From: Schistosoma mansoni | Taxonomy: Eukaryota > Platyhelminthes > Trematoda > Strigeidida > Schistosomatidae | Length of the DNA stretch: 64,000 nt | Reading direction: 5' to 3' | Assembly (NCBI RefSeq): GCF_000237925.1 | Contig: NC_031501.1 | Coordinates: 9,116,232-9,180,231 of the forward strand | Part shown: positions 22,901 through 32,383 of the stretch, piece after piece | Position numbering within the stretch: the stretch's first letter is position 1 | Layout: each line of letters opens with the position of its first letter | Notes under the pieces: generated by a model | Databases searched by the model: none | What the model was told of the DNA's origin: nothing | The model's input: only the letters and a program-made list of their open reading frames with translations | Position numbers and translations under genes: made by a program

Positions 22901-25900
22901 GGGACTAAACATATACAGTAACATGATAACCAATTCTGAGCAATTTCACTAAACGTTTTCAATTACTGATCATGGTTATCGTGTGGATAGTCTTCTCCTA
23001 CCAAAATGACACAGATCAACAGTCAATGACTTTATGGACTGATACCAAGTTTTAGTTATCCCCAAACTTATTCCTACTCCAGCCAACATTGAATGTCGAG
23101 GTAGGAAGCGATTGGGCATATGTAACACATACCTCAGCCACCTCAGTTAAATGAGGATTTACAGCTTCGCCAACCGATTTGCTACCCTTGCCTAGTATTC
23201 TATGACTAGGCAATGACAAATAGGAAGATAGGGATCGTCCCTCTCCTCGTCTAAAATTATGTGTCCAACTTCAAAACTACTCAACTGATGGTATCACCAC
23301 ACACCGACAATACTTTGAAAGCACATACGATCCGAATACTCTTTGTTTGAGAATATTATCTACTTTCAAGTGCAGTGCATTATAACTAAATGTTAGAATG
23401 AGGTAGGCAGATTAATATATATTACGTTCTTGATGTCTACCCAATAATATACAGAAGGGAACTTGACTCGACCTAGGTTAAGGCCTAGACACGATGGGCT
23501 CATTGGTTCGACCTTGAGGCTAGAAGTGAGTGAGTCCGAACCGAAACTAAAGGCATTGGGCGGAGAGACAGAAACTATTCTATCATCTGATTGGTTGACA
23601 AGCCCTTCTTCGATCTGGACACCCGGGCAGTATCACAGCCCACACACAAGTGACTTATGTGACGTATATGTATTCGGTGCCCGTTTGTACCATTATTTAT
23701 GTGTTCAAATAAATAAATATTAATTATTAGGGTAGAAAAATAGAGTACAAAATGTTACGTTTAAGTTACAGTATTGGGGATGGTTGGAAGAGAGTTAGGG
23801 GCGGCCAAACCAAAACATGGCATCAGTGCTTGAAGTCACTAACTTCTAGTCTGAGCCATGCTGGTTGATGCAGACTACCTGGTTGGGGTCCGCGTGACTA
23901 TCGTAACCAATGGTTGGAGACTCTAGGTGACATGGCTCAGAATCGATCACAATGGCGTCGGTGTATACACTCTTTATATTCCCTTTAACCTTGAGATTAA
24001 AATTGCTTCATATCTGTCTTCCTTCCTATACTATATCCTTATATACAACCTTTCTTTATATACTACCACCACTAAATTAACTACTTCTATGAATCCGGTG
24101 TTCATCTTGTTGTGCTAACGGGTAATGGCAACTTGGACCGATGCATATATGTGCCTGGTCCTACGTTGTAGCTGACTGACTGACTGACAGTAGCTTTAGA
24201 ATAGAAAAGGTTATAGGAATGAATCATGCATTGAACGACAGCTTATGGTTTGTAGAATCATCGGGGACAAAAGTAAATGTATTTTATAAACTTCGAATTA
24301 AGCAGAATAATATTCCCGGCAATGCCTCTCGTCGTTCGACATGGTTCCTTTATTTCTCTGCTTACATCAGTATACAACATACTTGTATTTTGAATGGTAG
24401 TTAAAAATAGTTAGGAAGTTAACATTTCAGGTTGATTTTACGAATAAACATTTAGATGACGTAGACAAATTTAACTGTGCAACAGGCAAAGTGAAAGTGT
24501 TAAGTCAAAGGAACTTATTTATCTAAACATATATATTGATACAAAAGGGCACCGAAACATGTATGTGCAACACAAACAACTGAACTTGTGTGTAGGTTGG
24601 AATACTCTTTAGATGCCCAAACCAAATCACGTGGTTTGCTTGGGGGCCAGATGCCCAAGACCTTGACCCAGAGGTACAATCCAAAATGTAGTGAAGCAAC
24701 GTTAGAAGATGCGATCCTATGGTAGCCGGTGTCCAACAATAGCTTCATACGCCATTTGTTCCCTCGGGATCTTGGAGCCCATATGTACCATTAGTTTGGA
24801 GTCAATGTTTCCCAACTCGCCTAGGTACATGTTCTGTACCCACAAACCTGGACATTCGGTTTTCCTCCTCTCAATTTCGTAAACAATACCTCTACTGAGA
24901 GAAGGCAGTGAGTAGGACTTCGCTAGTAGTGGCTATATACGAGTGGCCATATGAGAGTATTTTGAGAGGGCGAACGGACTCTCTTCATCCTCAGCTGCGC
25001 CAGGGCATTTAAAAGCTGATACAGTTTGAATCAAGTTCCTTTCCATTAAATTACTGAGAAGGAAAACGATGAAAATTATTTAGTTTATTACACAGAAGTG
25101 TATATGCACATTCTTTGAATAGTTAGTTTGTTCGATATGCCTAATATTTGTATTTCTTGAAACTATGTTAGGCTTATCATTGACTAGTTCCCCATGCACA
25201 AAGCTATTTAGGATTATTTCATTATGAACCTTGCTTAATTTTGTTTGACAGGGATACTGTACCAGCAAGTTGTTTCAACACCGTAATATTAGCAGTCACT
25301 CAGTCAGTCACAACGTAAAACTTCGTACGTACATACATCATTTCGAGTTGTCATACCACATTAGCACAAAGATGCAGTTGTCGATTCAAATCCCATAGTG
25401 GTAGAAATAGTAAGAATAAAAGCAGTAATTGGAAAGATTAGGGTTTGAAGGTATTATTCAAGGAGTATAATCCAGTGAAATAAATTTGAAAAGAAAAAAA
25501 AATAGAGACACGAAGAATTCAGAAGATTAGAATTTTGGAGGACACAAAGAGTGGATGCACCTTCGCCATTGCACACGATTTTGAGCTATGTCATCCAAGG
25601 TCTCTAACCATCAGTTGCGAATCCCAACCAGGTAGTCTACACCTACCAACATGACTCAGTCCACGTGTCAATGACTTCATGGATTTGTGCTACGTTTTGG
25701 TCTGGCCGCCCTTAGCTTTCTTCCAACCTACTCCTACACCATAAAACATTGTACATCGGGGCAGTCGGTGGTTGGACATACGTAACACGTGTCACATCCA
25801 TCTCAACTGATGAAGTTTCACTACTTCATTAATTGATTTACCATCCTTACCTAGTACCCGTTTCCTAACAAGTGCATTACTTACTCAGTGGTCCTAGGAT

Positions 25901-28465
25901 ATACGAGAAATGCTTCGAAGACACCTATGATCGAATATTAATAGTCCACGAATATCCTCTACTCTTACCGGCCATGTTTCACTGCCATGAAGTAGGACGG
26001 AACGAACTACTGAGCAATAAACCCGTCACTTAGTTGGTAGACGGATATTAACAGTAAATATCACGTCAGTGTTATCAAATGTATGATAATCATTTAGAAC
26101 GAAACATGTATTAGTAAAAAGGGAGAAGCTAGTGTAAAACCCATTACAAAAAGCTTGATAGTTATACATTGCCTAATTACACAATTTAACGTAGTTGCAT
26201 AAACAACTATGAACAACCCATGATCTATAAATAACGAGTACACACTTAACAAATGAGGCGTTAATTGTAATGTATTGAGTCGATAAACAACCATAACAAA
26301 TGCGTAAACCCTGGATTTACTCAAAACAAAATGAAGCTTCCAACTACATAAAATCGAGATCAAATTGATACAACAATATTGAAAATTTAGCATGAATTTG
26401 CAAAACCAATGCCAACCGTATTGGTATCCCATTTGCAATAAGTTAGTGCAGACAAGTGGCACGAGACAATATCCCAGAGAAATCAGATAGAAACAATGGA
26501 CTTGTTCTCATATCCATATATCTCTACACACTACAGAATTTTCCACCAGTCAGTCAGTCACAATGAAGAACCCGGTACGTATGTACATCGAGCCAAGTTG
26601 CCACACTCCATTAGCAGGACGAGGGGGAAACCTCATCGTTAGAGGTAATAACAGTACTAGTGGTAATAGGAAAGATCAGGCATCAAAGATACGAGAAATA
26701 ATTGAGTATGATAGTCCCAAAATTTTGGGCTGCATTTTACTCATTCACATCAAAACGGGGAACCATAGGGAATACAGATTTAAGGTATTTGCTAGGAAGC
26801 CCGAAATATTACTATCTATTGCTCCAATATGAATATACTACTGTATACTAAGGGATCTGCAAAACGTAGAGAGTATATGACGATTAAAGCACTGAAATCT
26901 TAACAAGTCATAAATTTGAATCCCCTTTTATTTATTTTGATTGCAATAGCTCGATAATATCACTCGTTACAACACAAACACCTGCGTTAAAGTTGTCAGT
27001 CATTTACCTTCGTATAGGGATTCCAGTAGTTATTTTCTGATGAGATTTAATAAGCAACCAGCCAGGCAAAACAGACTTAGGACTTCTGATTTACAGCTAG
27101 TGTTTAGTGAATATCATACAAGGACAAGTGGTAGCTAGTTTCAACAAAGTACTAACTTCCAGGATCGAAGTTTGTGCTTTTGATAATCCCCTGTATACTT
27201 ATTTGCAAATCAAACTTACGTCTCGATTTTTTTGAAACTTCTTAGTTAAATTTCCCGATACACATTTTATGACTGTCTGACTAGCAACTGGTGTTTAGAA
27301 CTCCCACACACTCAACCTCAGCGTTGAGGTTGTAAACCTAGAAGCATGCCTAGTCAGAAGAGAGAAACTAATCTTCGTATTACTAGTCTTATGGATATTT
27401 AAATCGCTTGGACTTGCGCATATTATGTAGATGTGAAGCGTAATATCACAAAAGTATAAGTAGTTGTGTCACATTTTTCACCATTCCTAACTGTTAGCTA
27501 TGGTTACCAAGTGTTGCAACTAAATCTACATGCTGATAACCAAAGGCGAAAGTTACTGTCTTTTGGAAAATATTAATTGATAAACACTATGTGTTATAAG
27601 AATTCCTATCGCATTATATATTGAACTGAGAGGTGGGAGTGAGTAAAAAAAAGATAGTAACACAGACTTACGATATTACGTTTCTTTATTTTTTCACGTA
27701 TTTGCTCGATAGGAGCCCTAATGTAGACTATTAGATGTGGTTTCCAGAGATTTTCTATAGTCATTGTGTGACTCTGTTTGAACCATAATAATCCTACGGT
27801 CCCAAAAAGATAGAAACAAAAATTTACCCCTTTCTGACAAATAATTGCACTTATGCATGGCATCAGCGAATGCAAACTCTGAAAACGGACCTCGATCGAT
27901 CACAACTCCTTGACCTTAAGAAGAGGATAGTACATATTTGAAGTATACCTGTATTAAATAAATGGCACAATGCTCTTAAGTAATTCCAGTAACGTCTTAA
28001 GTAGAAGTGGTACTGAAGATATAGTCCTTTTCCTTTATTTATGAGATCCGGTTCATTCCAAAACATTTCACACGTGTAATATTTTGCATAGTCAGGAAGC
28101 AAAAAGTTGTGACAGCGAATATCGAAATTTGGCTCTACATTTCTATAAATATAAATGTCGTCTTCAGTTGGGTCAGGAAAATACGCCATATCAAAATGTT
28201 TGGCCAAATTAGCAGCGACGTTAGATTTTCCGGAGGCAATATTACCTTCAACTACTATTACTTTGGAATTATCGTTAAACCGGTCCATAGTTCTAGTATT
28301 ATCAAATAGGGACCTTAGGTAATTAGTTCCATAGCTAAAGTAATCATAATTAGGTAGTTTGGCACGTTTTATATAGCCATCTACTGCAAGCTTTAAGGTG
28401 CCATAATAACATCCTTTTAATACTTTGCTGTTCTTCTGCAACAGCCCCGAGACTCTACAGGTCAT
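10962..28465 (-). CDS. NDUFA10: NADH dehydrogenase 1 alpha subcomplex subunit 10 (complex I, mitochondrial)
   Basis: Seven exons rebuilt by eye: 28465-27949, 27914-27828, 27793-27672, 21467-21309, 19055-18934, 14405-14285 and 11090-10962. They total 1257 bases and 418 residues, and every junction has GT/AG ends and matching phase. NDUFA10 is a supernumerary subunit of inner-membrane complex I with a deoxynucleoside kinase fold. Residues 1-35 are basic and Ser/Leu-rich, fitting a mitochondrial presequence. The nucleotide loop GNIASGKS is at 74-81, and GQGVVIDRGPFSEF follows at about 173. The next parts are PHLIVYIRAPIEQIREKIKK (exon 3), PWEVNARNLTDEFLNAYEDI (exon 4) and DLPKRYIWK at the C terminus, as in animal NDUFA10. 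The first two introns are each only 34 bases. The last four are 6204, 2253, 4528 and 3194 bases and are filled with LINE, SINE and R520 copies. The start is the first ATG of the open first exon; an untranslated upstream exon cannot be excluded. Confidence 0.93.
11205..11905 (-). mobile_element. RTE-type LINE, 3' end (intron 6 of NDUFA10)
   Basis: On the minus strand this gives RT C-terminal sequence (LRWMWHVLHM-like, GWDSQLMVRDLE) and a 3' untranslated region ending in GTTCTACGCTGTGACTGACT. It is almost base-for-base the same as 25290-26055 over about 650 bases, so both derive from one subfamily. Confidence 0.65.
11906..12550 (+). mobile_element. R520 retroposon interrupted by an insertion
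   Basis: The R520 consensus runs at about 11906-11971 (CACATGGCTACGAGTATACA to CTCTTGTGACGG), stops, and resumes at about 12410-12545 (GTGTTGTTTAGCGAAATTGA to GGTTCACATGGGCTCT). The 435-base interruption is listed separately. Confidence 0.6.
11972..12406. mobile_element. Possible solo LTR inserted in an R520 copy
   Basis: The insert begins TGTAGTA and ends TACTACA, has a TATA-like CTATAAATA and a later AATAAA, and carries no coding sense. These are LTR-like features. A clear target duplication was not found, so a DNA transposon with short inverted ends is an alternative. Age unknown. Confidence 0.4.
12610..13128 (-). mobile_element. R520 retroposon, full copy
   Basis: The best preserved copy. 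The minus strand runs from CAAATGCCCTGGTACGGCCG to the tail CCAATATTTATGTGTCTAAA followed by (AAT)n. It faces the interrupted plus-strand copy just to its left. Confidence 0.7.
13129..13930. other. NDUFA10 intron 6 sequence, nothing recognised
   Basis: AT-rich intron sequence without coding sense or a repeat I can name. Confidence 0.4.
13934..14205 (-). ncRNA. Sm-alpha-like hammerhead ribozyme repeat (decayed)
   Basis: The minus strand carries the classical schistosome core CTGATGAGTCCCAAATAGGA followed by CGAAACGCGC (core at about 13963-13993). Upstream lie a tRNA-like CTGAGTGGATAACGCGATGA (A-box area, plus-strand sense 14087-14106) and TACTGGGTTCGACTGCC (B box, plus-strand sense). Near-copies of GGATTCCACTGCTAG, the stem I strand after the cleavage site, occur at both ends (about 13943-13958 and 14185-14200), so the unit is slightly longer than one repeat. 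Stem III is shortened and stem I has mismatches compared with the Sm-alpha ribozyme as I recall it, so self-cleavage is doubtful. Confidence 0.7.
14530..15215 (+). mobile_element. RTE-type LINE, linker and N-terminal RT fragment
   Basis: Plus-strand readings REMEKAAAIGKSRQLFRLVK, GRAAGPDRFTPEIFKDG and FRPGRGCMDQIFTLRQFREH are the pre-RT linker and first RT motifs of an RTE element. The frame is broken (stops near 14790 and 15022). It ends abruptly at 15215 against a minus-strand LINE 3' end. Confidence 0.7.
15216..15668 (-). mobile_element. RTE-type LINE, C terminus and 3' UTR
   Basis: The minus strand encodes [20 protein letters not shown], then [20 protein letters not shown] and [18 protein letters not shown] up to a stop. 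A 3' UTR follows, ending in a (TGAC)n tail (plus strand CAGTCAGTCAGTCAG at 15216). The same piece occurs at 23760-24188, 51085-51370 and 52142-52600. Confidence 0.72.
15668..15742 (-). mobile_element. R520 retroposon, 3' end only
   Basis: Minus strand TGTGTGGCGCATATGTATCT to ATATATGTGTTTAAATAAAT, the last ~75 bases of the family. Confidence 0.55.
15743..18330 (-). mobile_element. RTE-type LINE, RT region, chimeric
   Basis: On the minus strand, from right to left, are the linker (KEMEKAAAVGNTKQLFRLIK, about 17930-18010), the RT core (IVFLDLKAAFDSVDREVLWQ, SGVRRGCPLSPFLFNFIINL, EYADDIVLFGEDADKMQSLL), the post-RT part (SPSKCKLLLQDW, FTYLGSLISPNGLVSDEIS) and the C-terminal part. One open frame at 16748-16017 holds two successive copies of the post-RT module from different subfamilies, joined in frame near 16400. 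The 3' end (SQWRSCCNLL and a UTR) reaches about 15743. Several frame breaks make it non-functional. Confidence 0.78.
18331..18745 (+). mobile_element. RTE-type LINE, RT core joined to 3' UTR
   Basis: The plus strand reads TIVVFLDFKTAFDSVDREVL, YINLIKALYSN and SGVRQGCLLSPF, then jumps at about 18580 to a 3' UTR (ATAGGATTTGAATCGACAAC to TTTTACGTTGTGAATGACTG). The middle of the element is missing. It lies head to head with the minus-strand copy on its left. Confidence 0.7.
19735..19925 (+). mobile_element. Hammerhead SINE
   Basis: Plus-strand copy: A-box region CAGTGGTCTATCGATTAAGT, B box GGGTTCGAATA, the core CTGAGGG (last core A changed), stem II GTCC/GGAC, GAAA and GTC. The 3' body is TTCCAGGTTTTCCATGGTGG to GACTCATGATCTCAACTA. 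It lies in intron 4 of NDUFA10. Confidence 0.75.
20578..21082 (-). mobile_element. R520 retroposon, nearly full copy
   Basis: The minus strand runs from CAAATGCCCTGGTACAGCCG to the tail TTATGTGTTTAAATAAATAA. It sits in intron 4 of NDUFA10, about 230 bases before exon 4 in gene sense. Confidence 0.68.
21535..21935 (+). mobile_element. Hammerhead SINE with inverted 5' piece and 13-bp target duplication
   Basis: About 21535-21600 is an inverted copy of the family's 3' end (GAAGGGGTTTTGTGGAGATT). Unique sequence follows, then a plus-strand copy from about 21738 with A box (TAGATCAGTGG), B box (GGTTCGAATCT), CTGAGGA, stem II GTCC/GGAC, GGAA in place of GAAA, and GTC. Stem I GCACTG/CAGTGC is perfect. 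ATATATGTATATT occurs immediately before and after the whole unit, so inverted piece and SINE inserted together. Confidence 0.75.
22430..22565 (-). mobile_element. RTE-type LINE 3' end
   Basis: The plus strand reads CAGTCAGTAATCAACTTACA, then CATACCACATTAGAACGACA, the mirror of the 3' UTR found at 11.2 and 25.3 kb. The rest of the LINE reappears beyond the SINE at about 22930. Confidence 0.5.
22570..22870 (-). mobile_element. tRNA-derived SINE, second family, diverged copy
   Basis: On the minus strand CAAATAGCTCAGTGGCAACG (A box), then AGTTCCTTCAAGAATACAGG and CTTCCTGTTGACACATCCAA match the copy at 6725-6960. The B box is eroded. It appears to sit inside an RTE LINE. Confidence 0.55.
22930..23460 (-). 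mobile_element. RTE-type LINE, decayed C-terminal RT
   Basis: The plus strand resembles the mirror of RTE post-RT sequence (GGGCATATGTAACACATACC, GCCACCTCAGTTAAATGAGG, TTGCTACCCTTGCCTAGTAT), with many changes. Boundaries are approximate. Confidence 0.5.
23600..23725 (+). mobile_element. R520 retroposon, 3' end
   Basis: GGGCAGTATCACAGCCCACA to TATTTATGTGTTCAAATAAA with an AAT-rich tail. Confidence 0.6.
23760..24188 (+). mobile_element. RTE-type LINE, C terminus and 3' UTR
   Basis: The plus strand encodes [40 protein letters not shown] and RCIHSLY, then the 3' UTR ending GTAGCTGACTGACTGACTGA. It is 5'-truncated and sits in intron 3 of NDUFA10. Confidence 0.7.
24189..24514. other. NDUFA10 intron 3 sequence, nothing recognised
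   Basis: Short unrecognised segment between an RTE 3' end and an R520 copy. Confidence 0.35.
24515..25012 (-). mobile_element. R520 retroposon, diverged copy
   Basis: The minus strand runs from AAATGCCCTGGCGCAGCTGA through CTCACTGCCTTCTCTCAGTA to ATATATATGTTTAGATAAAT. It is more diverged than the copies at 12.6 and 20.6 kb. Confidence 0.6.
25290..26055 (-). mobile_element. RTE-type LINE, 3' end
   Basis: Minus-strand post-RT sequence (VRVEDIRGLLIFDHRCLRSI-like, LRWMWHVLRM) and a 3' UTR. It is nearly identical to 11205-11905 but extends about 110 bases further upstream. It sits in intron 3 of NDUFA10. Confidence 0.65.
26056..26530. other. NDUFA10 intron 3, nothing recognised
   Basis: A 122-codon minus-strand frame at 26094-26462 is Leu/Ile/Cys-rich, without any family I recognise, and is taken as chance. 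Confidence 0.4.
26535..26900 (-). mobile_element. Possible RTE-type LINE 3' UTR
   Basis: It starts on the plus strand with CAGTCAGTCAGTCACAATGA, then ACCCGGTACGTATGTACATC and GTTGCCACACTCCATTAGCA, the mirror of the RTE 3' UTR end. Sequence further right is diverged. Confidence 0.45.
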
Positions 28466-28499
28466 TCACAGACAGTACTGCACAGCTTTGGATAATAGG

Positions 28500-29760
28500 T
28501 CTCACTTAGGTCATTTATCATCCAATATTCAATGTCAGTCTTCTGTAGTAAGGCTAGGAGGTTTATTGACCTATATTAATCCTTGCAATTTGCAACACCA
28601 TGGAGATTCAAATGGTTCTTGACAGGACAGAAGAAGCTTTGGTTTAGAGGGCTTCCTTATCTAGTTGTTGTTATCTAGTAGCAGTGGATCACCGATGACT
28701 CCAGGTAATAAGCAAGGTATATTTAACGATAAAAGGGAAAATAGTTTGTAAATTATAGCTAGATAATGACCCTAGTCCTTGAGGATATGTCAAGATTCAT
28801 CTTAAAGGACTCATGGAACTAGCTCACTCGGCAGCGAATTCCAGCATTTGACCACTATTAAAGAGTAGATGTGTCTACAGTCCGTTTTGTTGTGTTGTGC
28901 CTCCAGTTTCTGGGTGTTACCCCTAATGATTTTGTTGGGAATAAGCTTAGGTAACTGTCCAATGGGATGCCCAGAAGCTTTCAGGAGTCTGTAAGTCACT
29001 AGGTCACCTCTAAGACGCCTGTACTCTAACTGGTAGAGGTTCAATGTTTGGGGACACTCTGGAGAGACTAAAATTTATGGATGAGCCAGAAAGATTTACT
29101 ATGATGGGCCTCGAATTTTGGTGCAAAATTAGTTTATTCATTTGGCTTAACAGAGTCAGTTTGTGATGAAAACCTTAAATCCAATTCCTAACCCTAACCA
29201 TAAACTGCAAATATTAATCCTAATTCCTCACACTGGTTTATAACCCTCATTTAGCCATGTTATGTAGATGGACATTCTCCAGGTTTTGTTAGTGTCGCCT
29301 AATGGTCGTCCAAAAATTATAGTCTTAAATTATAGACTTGAATTTGAGTCCCCGAACTGATTTTGTGACTGGCCGTTGGGTATATTCCAGTGTTTCCTTA
29401 CCCTTATGGAGTGGGGATGAATAAAACTTTTGGAGATTAGGCGGTAAGTCCTATCGAAATGGCCAAAAATGAGTTTCAACGTTACCAGTTCAAGGTTTGC
29501 TCAGAAGGCACTTTTGTCGCGTTTGGCGTATGACTTTTAGTCATGGGGTACCAACACTCCTAGATCTTTTTCAACTTGGAATACCTCTAGAGGAGGGCTA
29601 CCATATACTTGATGACGTAGACGAACATGACACACGAAGAGCGAAAGTTTTGAAGTGGGAGAAGTAAAGTACCATTTCAGTCTATGACTATTTTGATGGT
29701 GTTTTATTTAAAAAAAAGATGAAATGGTAAAATGATACGTAAAAGATTTAGCTCTTTACA
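28500..29760 (-). mobile_element. CR1-type LINE, RT C terminus and 3' end, decayed
   Basis: The minus strand gives VFQVEKDLGVL (about 29570), then FGHFDRTYRLISKSFI, and LYQLEYRRLRGDLVTYRLLK with VVKCWNSLPSELV (29040-28815). The 3' part, GGATTAATATAGGTCAATAA-like on the minus strand, matches the tail of the CR1 element at 38.7 kb. It lies just upstream of the NDUFA10 start. Frame breaks are present. Confidence 0.6.
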
Positions 29761-30550
29761 CTTTCATCGGACACACACCCAAAGATTTTATGATTAAACC
29801 AGGCTTTCAATATATATGTCCGGACGCTTAGGGATTAAGATAAAATTCTGGGTATGTCGGGCTGAATTGTGTTAGGTAGATGGTTTGCTGCTACATATAG
29901 TTTTTCATTATCCAGATCAGTCCATTTTAGCCAGCTAAGATTTATTGTCTGTGCTTCAACTTCTTGCTCATAGGAATACTTAAATTCTCTTGAGACAACC
30001 TTGTACCTTGGAATGGAGGGCTGAGTCATGCCTTCTCTATGTCACACCTACAGGCTATTGTTCAGATTCTTGAGAGTATATGTAGTTTGCAACTGTTCAC
30101 GGGTATTAAAAGGCCTAAGTTTGGACGTTTGATCTCGTAAGTGGTCCCGTAATTTGCTAGGTCAAGCTTTTGATCTTCGTTAAAAGAACTGACAGACTCT
30201 CCCGGCCCTCCTGATGTTGCTTAAAAGGCTAGTTCTGCTGCCAAACACTGTGAATTATATTTAACATCCGTTCTTATTCCTAACATAATGGCAGGAATCT
30301 TGTCCACTGAGTTGGGTCTCAGTGTGGTATGGGAGCTTCTTTTAGCTGATGACACAAATGTTTCACCAGCCCATTATCTTGAAGATGATACGCTGTGCAA
30401 CGTATTTTGTGGGCTCATCGAAATTTTATAAGTTATTGAATAGCTCAGATTCAAATTGAGCCTCTTCACCACTTGTTGTTGTGAAAGATGTCCTAAGAAT
30501 GGCGATCCATTTCTGAATCAAAGCTTTGACCATTGTTTCGGCAGTGATAC
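29761..30550. other. Unrecognised sequence left of the LTR element
   Basis: No convincing coding sense. It may be older CR1 remains, but no motif could be placed. Confidence 0.35.
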
Positions 30551-30871
30551 TGTTAAGTCGGCTTACAGTAAACTCTATCAGAGCCTCCAGAGGCTCATAA
30601 AGAGCCCAACCAATCAGCGATTAGTTAGAAGCTATGCTACTAAAATAACGAGGTCCTGGTTGGCTGTTTAACACACTGCTACTATGGGAACTCAAGGTCT
30701 TTTAATTACTATAAAACCCCTGTTTTTCTGTACATAAATGAACCTTGTAGTAAAGTACCTCTCTCATACTCGTGTCTTCTCTCTGGTCTTCAAGTCGTTG
30801 AATAGTTCTAGCCTGGGGTTATCAGAATAGCTTAGGATCTGAATATAGCGTTCAACCAACAAGATATAACA
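30551..30871 (+). repeat. 5' LTR
   Basis: 321 bp, TGTTAAGTCGGC to GATATAACA. Same length as the 3' LTR. Confidence 0.85.
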
Positions 30872-32383
30872 GTGGCGACGGGGAAAAACTACAATCTACA
30901 AGACATATCAGTGGCGACGAGAAAAAGTGACAATGAGTATTTCTTTAGAGCAATTTGAAGCTTATATGGAGAGTCAAGAAAAGCGGTTTGAACAGTCTCA
31001 AATCAGAGTCATGGAAGCCCTTATGCAGAAATTATGTATGTCTCAACAAAACTCTGATGCTGGTGAATTTCAAGTATCTCATACTGACTCAGTTATTAAT
31101 GCAATCCATGAATTTAATTTTGATGGTGCAGCAGGTGTCACTTTTAACTCTTGGTTTAAGAAGTATGAAGATTTGTTCCGTATTGATCTCTGCAGACTGG
31201 ATGACGCTTCAAAAGTCAGAATACTTCTAAGAAAGCTTGGGACAACAGAACATGAACGCTATAGTAACTTTATTCTTCCGAAGAACCCACGAGACTTTAG
31301 TTTTGATGAAACAATTCAAACCCTGTCTCAAATCTTTGGAGAAAAGTCGTCTCTATTTAATATCCGTTACCAGTGCTTGAAGATAACGAAAGAATCAGGA
31401 GATGACTGGGTGAAACACTCAGGCATTGTGAACCGAGAATGCGAGAGGTTCAAGTTGTCTTCCATGTCTGAAGACCAGTTTAAATGCTTAGTATTTGTCT
31501 GTAGCCTGCGTTCACCTGAGGATGCTGACATCCGAACGAGAATCCTAAGCAAACTTGAGCATTGTCCCAACATGACCCTGCAGGAAGTGACTAACGAATG
31601 TCAAAGGTTAGTGAATTTGAAGCACGATACCTCGATGGTAGAAAACACTAACCAGTTCCCCCACGTTAATGCTGTTGAGAGAAAAATCGTGCAAGGTTCC
31701 AGCACACCTAATTATCGTAATAACGGCGACAAACCATCATCTCCATGCTGGGCATGTGGAGGCTGGCACTATAAGAGGTTTTGCCCGTATAAAGAACATT
31801 GTTGCAGTAAGTGTCATCGGAAGGGCCATATAGAAACCAGCTGCAGAAAAAGAAACTATAAACGACATTTTGCAAAATCTTACTTCAAGAAATACAGGTC
31901 TGGGGCATTAACGAAAAGAATTTTGGTATTACATAACAAAGTTCGAAGTTGCCGCCAGAGAAAGTACGTAACTCTGAATATTAATAAACACCGCACTCGA
32001 CTTCAGCTTGATACGGTTTCTGATATTACTTCAATAAGCCCAGAAACTTGGAAGAAGATTGGGCGACCCACGGTGCGTCGAACTACACAAATAGCACACA
32101 GTGCATCAGGTGGAAAGTTAAATATTGTTGGAGAAATACCTTGCATTGTGTCTAAAGGTGCGGTAACAACAAGTGCAACAGTATATCTAACAAAGAAGCC
32201 AGCACTCGACTTATTGGGGCTTGATTAGATTGAAAAGTTGAAATTATTAGATCGTCCCATAAGTTCAATCTGCAACAACGTCACTATGTCGAATGTTGGG
32301 GACCCAACATTGTTTCGTGGGGGAGGATAAAGTCAGCAAATGCAGTCTGGATACCTACCCCGCTTCTTCAAAAAAAGGGGAGG

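Noticed and set aside
26094-26462. 122-codon minus frame in NDUFA10 intron 3
   Set aside because: Hydrophobic and Cys-rich in a way typical of AT-rich chance frames; inside an intron.
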